NCBI RefSeq assembly: GCF_000472865.1
Contig: NZ_AXAP01000050.1
Location: 1-60,752 of the forward strand
Direction of reading: 5' to 3'
Origin: Bradyrhizobium elkanii WSM2783
GTDB lineage: Bacteria; Pseudomonadota; Alphaproteobacteria; Rhizobiales; Xanthobacteraceae
DNA length: 60,752 nt
Shown: piece by piece, positions 1-6,881 of the stretch
Numbering within the stretch: the stretch's first letter is position 1
Layout: each line of letters begins with the position of its first letter
Notes under the pieces: generated by a model
The model's database searches: none
What the model was told of the DNA's origin: nothing
Seen by the model: only the letters and a program-made list of their open reading frames with translations
Translations under genes and position numbers: made by a program

Positions 1-288
1 TGTACGCCGTCCAAGGAGCGCCGCATCACGCGCTGGGAGCATGAGCATGTGGTCGAGGAGGTCCAGAGACGGCTCGATTCCGATCCCGACGCCATGCGGA
101 CGCGGCGCGAGACGGTTGAGCATCCCTTCGGCACGATCAAAGCCCGTATGGGTGCGACCCACTTCCTGATGAAGCGCCTAAGGAATGTCGCCGCTGAGAT
201 GGCGCTGCATGTTCTCGCCTATAACCTCACACGGGTGATGAACATCGTCGGCAAACCGAGCCTGATTGCAGCCATCCGCGCCGCCTGA
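1..288 (+). CDS. IS1182-family transposase, C-terminal part (cut by window edge)
   Basis: The frame is open from base 1 and ends in a stop at 288, so the 5' part lies outside the window. The last 95 residues carry VEHPFGTIKARMGATHFL and the closing LAYNLTRVMNIVGKP block, which I recognise from the C-terminal catalytic region of IS1182-type DDE transposases. The protein would cut and join the ends of its own insertion sequence. A second, decayed copy of the same C-terminus lies near 25.1-25.2 kb and a 5' part of a related copy at 27.05-27.65 kb. Family assignment is firm; whether the gene is intact upstream cannot be seen. Confidence 0.85.
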   Translation, partial: CTPSKERRITRWEHEHVVEEVQRRLDSDPDAMRTRRETVEHPFGTIKARMGATHFLMKRLRNVAAEMALHVLAYNLTRVMNIVGKPSLIAAIRAA

Positions 289-421
289 AGGCCGGAAAGT
301 GCGTCCAAAAGCGCGATAACGCGTCCCTATATCCACCTTCGCCGGCTATCGGACGTTGGAACGCGTAGCCTGCAACGATTGTCGACCACGGCCGCGTCCG
401 TTTGCACACAACCAAGACCCG
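289..421 (+). mobile_element. Right-end region of the IS1182-type element
   Basis: The non-coding stretch after the transposase stop matches, in order and spacing, the stretch after the decayed transposase at 25195-25335: both contain GTCCAAAAGCGCGA, a following GCGTCCC, and end near ACAACCAAGACC. Shared sequence outside the coding region on the same side of two transposase copies marks the right end of the element. The exact terminus and a target duplication could not be fixed. Confidence 0.55.
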
Positions 422-585
422 GAGCGAACATTCTGAACGTGTTGAAAAGCGGCTAGAGTTTCACTCGGCGGGCTGCTGGCATCAACGCTGACGATGGCAA
501 CCAGTCTGACGCACATCGCGAAGGCTATGAAATGCTGCGCTATGGAAGGGTGCGCCAGCTCAGGGTCGATATGGGGAGTGCCTTC

Positions 586-602
586 GTTCCATTAGATGGA
601 AC
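586..602. promoter_or_regulatory. Perfect 7-bp dyad, candidate operator
   Basis: GTTCCAT-TAG-ATGGAAC is a perfect palindrome with a 3-base centre, 85 bases upstream of the small NepR-like gene at 687. It has no T-run, so it is not a terminator. A dimeric regulator site is the simplest reading; the regulator is unknown. Confidence 0.4.
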
Positions 603-623
603 CGTCGGCATCCTTCGAAGATA

Positions 624-640
624 CGGGAAACATTTTCCCG
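624..640. promoter_or_regulatory. Second perfect 7-bp dyad upstream of the NepR-like gene
   Basis: CGGGAAA-CAT-TTTCCCG is a perfect palindrome 47 bases before the ATG at 687 and 21 bases after the previous dyad. It could be an operator or the leader hairpin of that gene; there is no clear T-run for a terminator. Confidence 0.4.
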
Positions 641-686
641 CTCCTTAACTTAAGTCAATCGTGGGGCCCAATCGAAAGGTCGCGAT

Positions 687-908
687 ATGGAACCGACCAG
701 TCGAATATTGGACCACATCGACCATAAGACTGCCCGGTCGATCTGTGACGAGGTGGGTGACAGATTGCAGCAGGACTTATCTCTCGCAGCCTCGCCTCTG
801 CCGCCCTACCTCGAACGTCTAGTCGATGAATTGCGCAAACGGGAACGCCATCAAATTGATGGCACCGGTGCGCCCGCTGACCGTCGCCTTCACGCCACGC
901 GGCGGTAG
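687..908 (+). CDS. Small NepR-like protein (putative)
   Basis: This 73-residue ORF carries a central block VGDRLQQDL followed by LPPYLERLVDELRKRE. The order 'IG..L....-loop-(P)..(F/L)..L...L' resembles NepR, the small anti-sigma factor of the alphaproteobacterial general stress response, which holds EcfG until PhyR is phosphorylated. The match is to pattern only: the usual P-D-R-F is P-P-Y-L here, and no phyR or ecfG gene lies nearby. The last 15 residues are Arg-rich and may be read-through after an eroded end. Two palindromes precede it. It could equally be an uncharacterised small protein. Confidence 0.45.
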   Translation: MEPTSRILDHIDHKTARSICDEVGDRLQQDLSLAASPLPPYLERLVDELRKRERHQIDGTGAPADRRLHATRR

Positions 909-1119
909 TTGCGGTCGTCTGAGTGCGTAAGGAAAAAGCCGTCGCCGTTCTCGACCCGGCGGCGGCCTTTCCGCTAATCTTGTCGCTGAGGCGTTCCGGG
1001 CTTGGCGGGCTAAAGTTGAACCGAACACGCTCGGAGATCGTTGTTCCGCATCACCGGCCGAGGCTCTGCCCGTTGGCGTCGGTGGTGCGCTCCCGCCTGC
1101 ATGACCAGGGAGTGCAACT

Positions 1120-1347
1120 ATGCACCCGTCTTTCCGCTTTTTCCGCCTGCCAAACGGTTTGAAGGAACGCGATGACGCGCACCTGAAGGTAGCGCGCGAT
1201 AGTGTACAGGCGGCACGAGAAGTGCTGAAGACGAACCCCCCGCCTGACACCTTCGCAGGCCGCAAGACCCAAGAGGCGTTCCCCAAGTTCCTGGGATTAT
1301 CGGCAGAACCTATAGCTCTCCAGCGTCGACACCCTCAATGGTCTTGA
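1120..1347 (+). CDS. Small hypothetical protein with PPPDTFAGRKTQE motif
   Basis: This 75-residue ORF follows a GGGAG Shine-Dalgarno-like run. Its core, HLKVARDSVQAAREVL then NPPPDTFAGRKTQEAFP, matches a short-protein pattern I have seen repeatedly among Bradyrhizobium hypotheticals: one amphipathic helix and then the PPPDTF.GRKTQ signature. No enzymatic motif is visible. The tail after FPKFLGL departs from the usual ending and may be frameshifted. Function unknown. Confidence 0.5.
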   Translation: MHPSFRFFRLPNGLKERDDAHLKVARDSVQAAREVLKTNPPPDTFAGRKTQEAFPKFLGLSAEPIALQRRHPQWS

Positions 1348-1432
1348 TGATGTGCTTCCTGTGCTCCTGCATCTCTTGGAGAGTACGGCGGAAAGTTTCC
1401 AGCATTTGCTCCGCTAACCCCAAAAGGCATTG

Positions 1433-1450
1433 TAGCGAGCCTTCCGCCCT
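1433..1450. repeat. REP-like palindromic repeat, copy 1 (degenerate)
   Basis: GTAG tetranucleotide followed by CGAGCCTTCCGCCCT. It belongs to the family best seen at 2994-3013; the stem is partly eroded. Confidence 0.4.
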
Positions 1451-1485
1451 GATATCGGGACGACCCATTTGCATCGGAGGTTGTT

Positions 1486-1734
1486 ATGGTCGATCTACCC
1501 CTCACTCATTCTCCTGGCTACATCGTCATGGTCTATGACGACGAGAATGACGACCTGGCCCGCTATTTCGTCGTCTGTGGCGCGGCCGATGGCGGGGAGG
1601 CCACCGCTCTGGTGCTTGGGTCGGTCCCAGAGAAGATGGGCCACGCGGTGCGCAATGCATCCCAGTCTGAGGTTGAAGGGATGAAGGCCGGTGAGTTCCA
1701 TGCTGTAACTGCGGCGAGCGCTACGCGCAAATAA
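1486..1734 (+). CDS. Hypothetical protein, 82 aa
   Basis: The ATG is preceded by CGGAGG at good spacing, which decides this start over the longer alternatives. The product is acidic in its first half (YDDENDDLARYF) and has no signal peptide, membrane segment or known motif. Its stop codon directly abuts the stop of the opposing gene at 1735, so the two genes are convergent with no gap. I do not recognise the family. Confidence 0.6.
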   Translation: MVDLPLTHSPGYIVMVYDDENDDLARYFVVCGAADGGEATALVLGSVPEKMGHAVRNASQSEVEGMKAGEFHAVTAASATRK

Positions 1735-1926
1735 TCAATCCAGTGGCCGCCGAAACGGGATCACGTCTCCATCCGCGGCCCGGAGCACCACCCTCGCCAG
1801 CTCCATGACGTCGAAGTCGAGATCAGCGATCGCTTCGGCAACGCCCTGTCGATCCATCTCACGGATGATCGCCTCAGCAACTTTCATCAGTCGTGCCGTT
1901 TCCGCTGTTGCATCGGCCATGGTCAT
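1735..1926 (-). CDS. Small helical hypothetical protein, paralog of the gene at 2381-2560
   Basis: This 63-residue protein contains RQGVAEAIADLDFDVMELARVVLRA. The neighbour at 2381-2560 has RQGVAEVLTVSGFDLAALARVALRT in the same place, so the two are paralogs from a local duplication. The shared core looks like two helices joined by an F-D-(V/L) turn. The gene begins at one REP-like repeat and ends against the convergent gene at 1734. No function is known to me. Confidence 0.6.
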   Translation of the reverse strand: MTMADATAETARLMKVAEAIIREMDRQGVAEAIADLDFDVMELARVVLRAADGDVIPFRRPLD

Positions 1927-1967
1927 GGTCTCGGTGAAACCGAGATCATAGCCGCCCCTGGCATGGG

Positions 1968-1986
1968 TAGCGAGCGCTTGGCGCTA
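1968..1986. repeat. REP-like palindromic repeat, copy 2
   Basis: GTAG head with TAGCG...CGCTA stem (positions 1968-1986), between the start of the gene at 1926 and the tiny ORF ending at 1984. Confidence 0.5.
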
Positions 1987-2073
1987 CATTGGCATCAACA
2001 TCACCGCCGTGGATAGGGCGGCGACCAGAACGATCAGCGCCGAGACGATGAGAGCGAGCCAGACGTTGTGCAT
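1984..2073 (-). CDS. Possible 29-aa single-pass membrane peptide
   Basis: Read from the ATG at 2073, the peptide starts MHNVWLALIVSALIVLVAAL and ends LMPM before TAG. Residues 4-25 form one strongly hydrophobic helix with a short polar N-terminus, the usual look of a bacterial small membrane protein. There is no convincing Shine-Dalgarno sequence, and the stop codon overlaps the REP-like repeat at 1968-1986. The reading is attractive because the hydrophobicity is so regular, but expression is unproven. Confidence 0.35.
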   Translation of the reverse strand: MHNVWLALIVSALIVLVAALSTAVMLMPM

Positions 2074-2110
2074 GGCCGCCCAACGGGTCGTATGGATCGT
2101 GGTTCCTATC

Positions 2111-2329
2111 ATGGCCGGCGGCGTGCCGATGGACCCCTACGAGCAGTTCGTGCCGGCCAAGATCATCGAAGCTCAGGCCGCGCTCAAGGAGGTCTATCCC
2201 GAGTTCTGGTCTGTCGGAACGGCGCGCGGCATCGCGAATGCCAACGAGGAGATGAAGGGCGTGGCGGACAACATCTTCTCGAAGATGTGCGCCTTCCTGA
2301 AGGCCGAGACGATCAAGCGGATGGACTGA
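2111..2329 (+). CDS. Hypothetical protein, about 72 aa
   Basis: The ORF is open from 2009, but the first 34 residues overlap the antisense membrane peptide and look non-natural, so I prefer the ATG at 2111 (or 2129, MDPYEQF). The C-terminal part is compact: residues PAKIIEAQAALKEVYPEFW, then an acidic helix (NANEEMKGVADNIFSKM) and an ending ETIKRMD. The composition suggests a small soluble helical protein. No Shine-Dalgarno sequence decides the start. The family is unknown to me. Confidence 0.45.
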   Translation: MAGGVPMDPYEQFVPAKIIEAQAALKEVYPEFWSVGTARGIANANEEMKGVADNIFSKMCAFLKAETIKRMD

Positions 2330-2342
2330 AGTCGGCCGCGGG

Positions 2343-2361
2343 TAGCGAGGGCTTCGCCCTG
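2343..2361. repeat. REP-like palindromic repeat, copy 3
   Basis: GTAG head followed by AGGGC-TTC-GCCCT, a perfect 5-bp stem, 14 bases after the stop at 2329. The stem bases are changed in a compensating way relative to the other copies. Confidence 0.5.
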
Positions 2362-2380
2362 GAGCTGGCCGCCGAGGAAA

Positions 2381-2560
2381 TCACCTCTTGTCGGCGTTCG
2401 TCCGCAGCGCCACACGCGCCAGCGCCGCCAGGTCGAAGCCACTCACCGTTAACACCTCGGCCACGCCCTGCCTCTGCAGCTCGGCGCCGAGGGCATCGAT
2501 CATGTGAAAGACCTTCTCGGTCTCACGCGCAGCTCTGCGCTCTTCCAGCGAAATCACCAT
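2381..2560 (-). CDS. Small helical hypothetical protein, paralog of the gene at 1735-1926
   Basis: I start the gene at the ATG ending at 2560 (MVISLEERRAARETEKVF), because the upstream extension of the open frame is Arg/Pro-rich and overlaps a REP-like repeat at 2590. The N-terminal helix is charged, and the second half (RQGVAEVL...GFDLAALARVALR) is the block shared with the neighbour at 1735-1926. Both lie on the minus strand about 450 bases apart, with a gene of the opposite strand between them. Function unknown. Confidence 0.6.
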   Translation of the reverse strand: MVISLEERRAARETEKVFHMIDALGAELQRQGVAEVLTVSGFDLAALARVALRTNADKR

Positions 2561-2589
2561 GTTCGACTCCGTGTATCGGCCACCGAGTG

Positions 2590-2610
2590 TAGCGAGCGCT
2601 CCGCGCTGAG
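2590..2610. repeat. REP-like palindromic repeat, copy 4
   Basis: GTAG head with AGCGC-TCC-GCGCT stem, 30 bases upstream of the small gene starting at 2560. Confidence 0.5.
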
Positions 2611-3134
2611 TCCAAGATCTGACGGATGTGGCAGGCGTTGGGGAGCGGCTCCGGCGCTGGGGCCGGGGGGCGTTGGGACACCGGAGCCGCCTACTTGCTG
2701 CCGGGGACACTCGCGGACCCTGTGGGAGGTATCCGCTTGCGGCAGACGCATTCCGACAGAAGCCACAACCGACAGTCGGTGCAAATGAAAGTTTGATGAC
2801 AATTCCGCGGGCCGGAGAATTGTCAGGGCCAATGGCCGATCCGTCGAATAAGGCCGCCTGGCCGATGTCGCGCTCGGGAAGATTCGGTTGTTTGGCCCGG
2901 CTATTCCCGCTCGGGATTACCGCTCTGGAAATCCGATACCGGCGAGGGCGTACCCTGGGAAAGACGCGCTGGCGCCGCCGATTGCCGCGTGGGTAGCGAG
3001 CGCTTCGCGCTCAGTCGTTGAACCGGGCGCGGCGGCGCGGAAACACAATCAAAGGGGTGGAGGAATCAGCGTTCCATCCAGGAGGGAGCTAAAGATAAGA
3101 TGGATGGGTCCTGTGAACACAGGGAGAATCCAAC
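2611..3134. other. No supported gene
   Basis: Open frames here are long only because of high GC and have no motif or ribosome binding site. The stretch holds one good REP-like repeat (2994-3013) and the leader of the secreted protein at 3135. Confidence 0.5.
2994..3013. repeat. REP-like palindromic repeat, copy 5 (reference copy)
   Basis: GTAG tetranucleotide, then CGAGCGC-TTC-GCGCTC. The GAGCGC/GCGCTC stem is perfect with a 3-base loop. A GTAG or GGAG head next to a hairpin is the layout of bacterial REP sequences mobilised by RAYT transposases. Confidence 0.6.
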
Positions 3135-3476
3135 ATGTCAAAGTCTTTCGCTGGCATCGCAGGTGGAGCGTCAATGTTTGCGCTTCTGTGCTCCCCGTCA
3201 TACGCGGAACCCTGCATAGGGTACGCGGCGGGTCACCGAATGCAACTCGCTAATGGCACCCTTGAGTCCTGCATTCGTATGGTCATAGCGACGAACGCAG
3301 GTAGAGGGTGGTGGGGAGGACAAGAGATAGAAGTTGACCGTGATGGCTCTGCCTATGTGGATGGTGAGTTTTTTGGTCGAGCGCGAAGAAGTTCTGACGA
3401 AGGTACGGCTTCGCCATACGATAGGTCGCAGGAGCCGCGAAACTGGAATTACTACCGGTTCAATCAGCCTCACTGA
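3135..3476 (+). CDS. Secreted hypothetical protein, 113 aa
   Basis: A GGGAG run precedes the ATG at suitable distance. The first 24 residues form a Sec signal peptide (short basic start, hydrophobic AGIAGGASMFALLCS, cleavage after SYA-EP). The mature part has two Cys (EPCIGY and ESCIRM, likely a disulfide) and a Trp/Gly-rich stretch (RGWWGGQEIEVDRDG) suggesting a small beta-rich fold. It would act in the periplasm or outside the cell. I do not recognise the family, and no neighbour suggests a role. Confidence 0.65.
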   Translation: MSKSFAGIAGGASMFALLCSPSYAEPCIGYAAGHRMQLANGTLESCIRMVIATNAGRGWWGGQEIEVDRDGSAYVDGEFFGRARRSSDEGTASPYDRSQEPRNWNYYRFNQPH

Positions 3477-3692
3477 AAAGCCTTTCTCATCGTCATCCCG
3501 CGCCGGGCGCCCCTGTGTGCTCACCCGGTTTCGGATGCCGCCACTGGAAACCCTGGAGCTGCGCGCCAAAGCCGCCGATCCAGGTGTAGAGGCCGCCGCT
3601 CAGCATGCGTCTCCTGGCTCGAAGGCAAGTGCATCAAGTACGTCCAGCCGGATCTGCTTCATGGCGAGAGCACCCGCACCTCCTTGGACAAC

Positions 3693-3821
3693 ATGATCGT
3701 GGGCCTGTTCGCCTTCGGCGTCCTGATCAGCTTTGTCATCGCCGCCTACGCTGGCCTCTCGGAGGAGGACAAGCCGAAGGACGACGAGCGCGAGGATGAC
3801 TATTGGCGTGCCATTAAGTGA
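3693..3821 (+). CDS. Small membrane protein, about 42 aa or C-terminus of a longer broken gene
   Basis: From the ATG at 3693 the product reads MIVGLFAFGVLISFVIAAY followed by a charged tail rich in Glu, Asp and Lys and ending YWRAIK. This is one transmembrane helix with a cytoplasmic acidic tail. The same frame is open upstream to about 3600 and reads sensibly (WLEGKCIKYVQPDLLHGEST), so the real gene may start farther upstream in another frame and carry a frameshift near 3600. Function unknown. Confidence 0.4.
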   Translation: MIVGLFAFGVLISFVIAAYAGLSEEDKPKDDEREDDYWRAIK

Positions 3822-3834
3822 TTCCGCACGGGCC

Positions 3835-3847
3835 GGCGAGCGCTTAG
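3835..3847. repeat. REP-like repeat, half copy
   Basis: Only the left half (GGCGAGCGCTTAG) remains, 13 bases after the stop at 3821. Confidence 0.25.
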
Positions 3848-4003
3848 ATGGAAGAACGAGCTGGGTCGGCCGATCTAGTCGTCAAAGGAGCAGCCCCAAC
3901 GTCGCAGGCAACGGCATTGCGGCGCTGGGGTCTGCTCCTTGGGCGGCTCTTCTAGACCGCACAAGAGGCAACGACCGAGGTGGGGTGCCGTTCCTACATG
4001 GCC

Positions 4004-4022
4004 GGCGAGCGCTTCGCGCTCA
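4004..4022. repeat. REP-like palindromic repeat, copy 6
   Basis: GGCGAGCGC-TTC-GCGCTCA with the same perfect stem as the copy at 2994; the GTAG head is not conserved. Confidence 0.5.
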
Positions 4023-4162
4023 AAATCCGTCTAGCGACTAACGTGTGTTAGAGCGCGAAGCTTAGTCATCGGAAAAAGTAGGAAAATCCGGGAGACGGCT
4101 TTTCATTTCGAATTTTTGGCCCGGGGCCGGGGCCACAGTTCCAAGAGGGTCCCTTTGGAGGA

Positions 4163-4200
4163 GCAGCTCGGTCAGCCCAATGACCGGGCTGCTTCTTTAT
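4163..4200 (+). terminator. Rho-independent terminator-like hairpin
   Basis: GCAGCTCGGTCA and TGACCGGGCTGC form a 12-bp stem with one T-G pair and a 6-base loop, followed by TTCTTTAT. It faces the plus strand, but no plus-strand gene ends just upstream. Confidence 0.5.
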
Positions 4201-4241
4201 AGAAAACGGACGGCCGAAGCCGCCCGCCGTCAGCAGTGAGT

Positions 4242-4424
4242 TTACGCAGAACGCTTAGAAGCTGCGACTTGCTTGCTTCCGATGTGGGCCTTTCCAGTCA
4301 AGATCTCACTGACCCGTCCCGCGTTGATGCGGTAATCGGCGGCGATGTCGTGCTGAAGCTGACCACTTCAATAGCGCAACCAAACATCCACAGCTTCGTC
4401 GGACGTAAACTTCGTCTTACGCAT
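4242..4424 (-). pseudogene. Small HTH-type protein gene with an in-frame TGA
   Basis: From the ATG at 4424 the frame reads MRKTKFTSDEAVDVWLRY, then TGA, then in the same frame SGQLQHDIAADYRINAGR and VSEILTGKAHIGSK to a TAA at 4242. The part after the stop (Q-DIA.-Y-IN.GRVSEI) is a classic helix-turn-helix of the kind found in small DNA-binding proteins. A Trp (TGG) at the TGA position would restore one 60-residue protein, so one substitution has broken it. It would have bound DNA, presumably as a small regulator or phage-like protein. Nothing suggests recoding. Confidence 0.55.
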
Positions 4425-4508
4425 CGGCGGCGGTCGCCGCTTTGTTCGTTACCGGAAAAAACTTGCCCTAAGTTAGAAAGTCTTTTCCGGACACGGAACA
4501 TCTCGTGA

Positions 4509-4698
4509 TCAGCGTGTGTGGCCGAGCCCGATGCCAAGCTGGTGCGCCTTCGTCCGCAGCGCCCGGCACGGAGCGCTTCATCTGCTTGGAGATCTTAGCG
4601 ATCGGCGTCCGCGCCTTCGAATGCGCCTTGAGCGCATTGATGTCGTCGCGAGTGTACTCACGCCGGTTGGCCGGCTTGCTTTTCTTGGAATTTGGCAT
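4509..4698 (-). pseudogene. Myb/SANT-like small DNA-binding protein gene, one frameshift
   Basis: The ATG at 4698 opens MPNSKKSKPANRREYTRDD, then a helical block (INALKAHSKARTPIAKISKQ) and MKRS.PGA. One base out of frame, the expected continuation LRTKAHQLGIGLGHTR and a TGA follow at once, and the total length (190 bases) is 63 codons plus one. The layout (basic tail, aromatic-D-D, helix, T-P...K..KRS.GA.R.KA..LG) is a small Myb/SANT-like family common in Rhizobiales. Whether the indel is real or a sequencing error is open. Confidence 0.6.
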
Positions 4699-4777
4699 GC
4701 GATCCCCATTGCATGGACAGGACAAGTCGCCGGCAACGCTGCAAATGCGCAGACGTTCCCGCCGAGGCGGACGAGGG

Positions 4778-4798
4778 TATCGAGCGCTTCGCGCTGAG
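4778..4798. repeat. REP-like palindromic repeat, copy 7
   Basis: TATCGAGCGC-TTC-GCGCTGAG, about 80 bases upstream of the broken gene starting at 4698. Confidence 0.5.
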
Positions 4799-4958
4799 CC
4801 CAAAGATCTGAGCCCCCGCAAGCCGTAGTCTACCGTGGTTGCGCGTGCCGGCGCCTCAGATAAGTTGCGGCCGTTCGCCTGGTCGGCTTGGTCGCTTGCG
4901 GCTGTCCGGACGGCTCCGCCCACCCTTCGCCGCACGGAGGGTTGGGCATTTTCATGAG

Positions 4959-4978
4959 TAGCGAGCGCTCCTCGCACT
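4959..4978. repeat. REP-like palindromic repeat, copy 8 (degenerate)
   Basis: GTAG head kept; stem partly broken (CGAGCGCTCCTCGCACT). Confidence 0.4.
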
Positions 4979-5069
4979 TCCCGGCCTGCCGGCGCCGGCG
5001 CCGCCGGAACAATCTGCGGCTGTTCTGCTTACTTTCTGCTGCTGCCACTAGACGTTGGCTGGTGACGCT

Positions 5070-5255
5070 ATGAGAGAAGGCGATCGTATAATTCTGCTGC
5101 TTCGTACAACCGAGAATCTATCAGCCCGTCTTCAGCAGGGGGTGCAATTGAGTCGCACTGCCGAGGATCTATTAGCCCGCCTTCAGCAGGTGGTGATCTT
5201 GAGAGCTGAACTGGAAGGACGTCTCGGGCGGCGACCACCTGATCAGACGGCCTGA
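5070..5255 (+). CDS. Small protein with a duplicated helical repeat
   Basis: The 61-residue product (start at 5070, MREGDR; an ATG at 5055 is also possible) contains two consecutive similar blocks, TTENLSARLQQGVQLSR and TAEDLLARLQQVVILR, so an internal duplication of about 16 residues built it. The blocks have a Leu-rich amphipathic pattern typical of a coiled coil. No Shine-Dalgarno sequence is obvious, there is no homology I can name, and the ORF could be spurious. Confidence 0.35.
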   Translation: MREGDRIILLLRTTENLSARLQQGVQLSRTAEDLLARLQQVVILRAELEGRLGRRPPDQTA

Positions 5256-5482
5256 GGCTAGGAACTCGATTCCCGGTTGACCGCTGGAACGGGACGCGAG
5301 GCTGATCGTTGCCGACGTTCCAGCCGGCTGGCATTAGCTCCTCTCGCTAGGCATGCTTAGGCACGGGCGAGGGGAGCGCTCCGGCTCCCGTACGATACTG
5401 GAGTTTACCGATCGGAACGCTTGGAATACCCAGCAAGTGTCGCTTCCGAGGGCACGACACGACATCAGCCTTCGGAAACTTG

Positions 5483-5521
5483 GCCTGCCTCCAGACGCTC
5501 TGGGGGCAGGCTTTTCTTTTT
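5483..5521 (+). terminator. Strong rho-independent terminator
   Basis: GCCTGCC and GGCAGGC form a perfect 7-bp GC-rich stem around a 15-base loop (inner CCAGA/TCTGG extends it), followed by TTTTCTTTTT. It would end plus-strand transcription. No clear gene ends directly upstream in 5256-5482, so a small RNA or an eroded gene may have used it. Confidence 0.7.
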
Positions 5522-5523
5522 GC

Positions 5524-5542
5524 GGCGAACGCTGCGCGCTAT
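5524..5542. repeat. REP-like palindromic repeat, copy 9
   Basis: GGCGAACGC-TGC-GCGCTAT, immediately after the terminator at 5483-5521 and before the ribosome binding site of the gene at 5576. Confidence 0.4.
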
Positions 5543-5575
5543 AGGCCCAGTCAGGGCTGGGCCAAGGAGGACTGA

Positions 5576-5787
5576 ATGAAACTCAACAGCGACTACGAAC
5601 GCGGGCTCGTCATCCAATTCTCGGCCTGGTTCATCAAGCACCATGACTTGAAACTCGAGGACCAGAACAGCTCGATCAGCTGATGTCCAATGGCCCGTTC
5701 TGCGACGGCGACGTGACGATCAGCCTCTGCAAGATGCTGAACCTCAGCGTTGCGGTCCAAGGATACGCCATTCTCCCAATCTGTTAG
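5576..5787 (+). pseudogene. Small hypothetical gene with one frameshift
   Basis: An ideal AAGGAGG lies 6 bases before the ATG. The product starts MKLNSDYERGLVIQFSAWF and stops at 5683. One base out of frame, QLDQLMSNGPFCDGDVTIS and LCKMLNLSVAVQGYAILPIC continue directly from the break at about 5665-5670 to a TAG at 5787. Reading through gives a soluble protein of about 70 residues with no motif I know. The good ribosome site supports a real gene that has lost its frame. Confidence 0.45.
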
Positions 5788-5980
5788 GAAAGTGAAATCG
5801 AACGACAGAAGTTCCCGAAGCGACCATTCCCATAGAAGACAGGTCGCCCGCGCCAGGCCGGGCGAAGCGTCGACCCTGGTTCCATGTTCCAAAAAGCCTT
5901 GCGAACGACTATTTTCCACGCAAACAAGGTTGCCCGCACCCTGCTAAGCGGCAAGACGCGCTGAAATAACGGGTCGAGAC

Positions 5981-6583
5981 ATGACGATCGCCACTCACCA
6001 ACCGAACTTCCGGTCGCCCGCTGCTTTGATGGCCGAAGCACAGAACGTGTGGCGGCGGCTGTTCGAGCATTCGCCTCTTCCGATACTCGTCCTTGCGCCG
6101 GACTTAAGGATAATCGACGCCAACGAGAGCTACCTCCGCGAGGTCTCGCGCTCGCGGGAGACGCTGGCAGGTCTGGACATGCTCGAGGCATTTCCGGACA
6201 ACCCACTTTGTGCAGGGGCGGATGGCGTTCGCAATCTGAGCGCGTCGTTCGAGACCGTGCTGCACACAGGGCGGGGACACGTTATGCCTCCGCAGCGCTA
6301 TGACATCCAACCCGATGCACGACCATGGCAGGTACGTTATTGGTACCCGAAGGATTGGTCAGTACTCGATGACAAGGGATCAACAGTCGCGCTGGTTCAT
6401 CACGTTGCCGACGCGACCGCTTCCATCTTGCACAGAGAGAAATTGCCGCTGCCTTCGTCATCCCGCTCGTCAGAGAATGTCTTGCAAAGGGCCGACGAGG
6501 CGATTTGGGAAGCGCGAGAGTTGGTGAGGCAGACTCACGAGAGCATTCTGGCATGCCGCGCGGGCATGAAAGCCGGAAGCTAA
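5981..6583 (+). CDS. PAS-domain protein, 200 aa
   Basis: Residues about 25-155 form a PAS fold of the type found at the start of rhizobial hybrid histidine kinases: FEHSPLPILVLAPDLRIIDAN, the GLDMLEAFPDNP loop, the RYDIQ and RYWYPKDWSVLD strands and VALVHHVADAT. PAS domains bind small ligands or cofactors and signal through neighbouring domains. After it comes a charged helix (residues 165-195) but no kinase, receiver or output domain, so this is either a stand-alone sensor or the remnant of a larger kinase. The start has no good Shine-Dalgarno site but fits the domain boundary. Confidence 0.8.
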   Translation: MTIATHQPNFRSPAALMAEAQNVWRRLFEHSPLPILVLAPDLRIIDANESYLREVSRSRETLAGLDMLEAFPDNPLCAGADGVRNLSASFETVLHTGRGHVMPPQRYDIQPDARPWQVRYWYPKDWSVLDDKGSTVALVHHVADATASILHREKLPLPSSSRSSENVLQRADEAIWEARELVRQTHESILACRAGMKAGS

Positions 6584-6881
6584 CCGATCACCTTCTCGAT
6601 CATTCTAAGCCTGCCCGTTTTTGGGCGTCGAAGTCGTGCGGTGGCGACAGCGGCCGCGAAACGGACTCGCCAACTTGTCTCTCCTTGGTCGCGCCAACAA
6701 AGTGGTCGAATGAAAGCCAAGACACTTCCGGTAGTGGCCCTTCTGAGATATGCCGACCGCTATGATGGATGTCCGCCGACCCTGCGAACCGAGATCGACA
6801 CGCTGATCGGCACGCTGGAGGCCCGTCGCTTGGGCGTTAGTCTTCGCGCATGTGGCGCATCTTCCGCGGTGGAGAAGCGCA

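Larger units (their letters stand above)
3822..4241. other. Gene-free stretch with repeats and a terminator
   Basis: No supported gene. It holds two REP-like repeats and the terminator-like hairpin at 4163-4200. Confidence 0.45.

Noticed and set aside
4242..4424. UGA recoding (selenocysteine or Trp) in the small HTH gene
   Set aside because: No SECIS-like hairpin after the TGA, no reason for Sec at a Trp position, and many other genes here are plainly broken.
5784..6206. 140-codon minus-strand frame
   Set aside because: Antisense shadow of the PAS gene and its leader.
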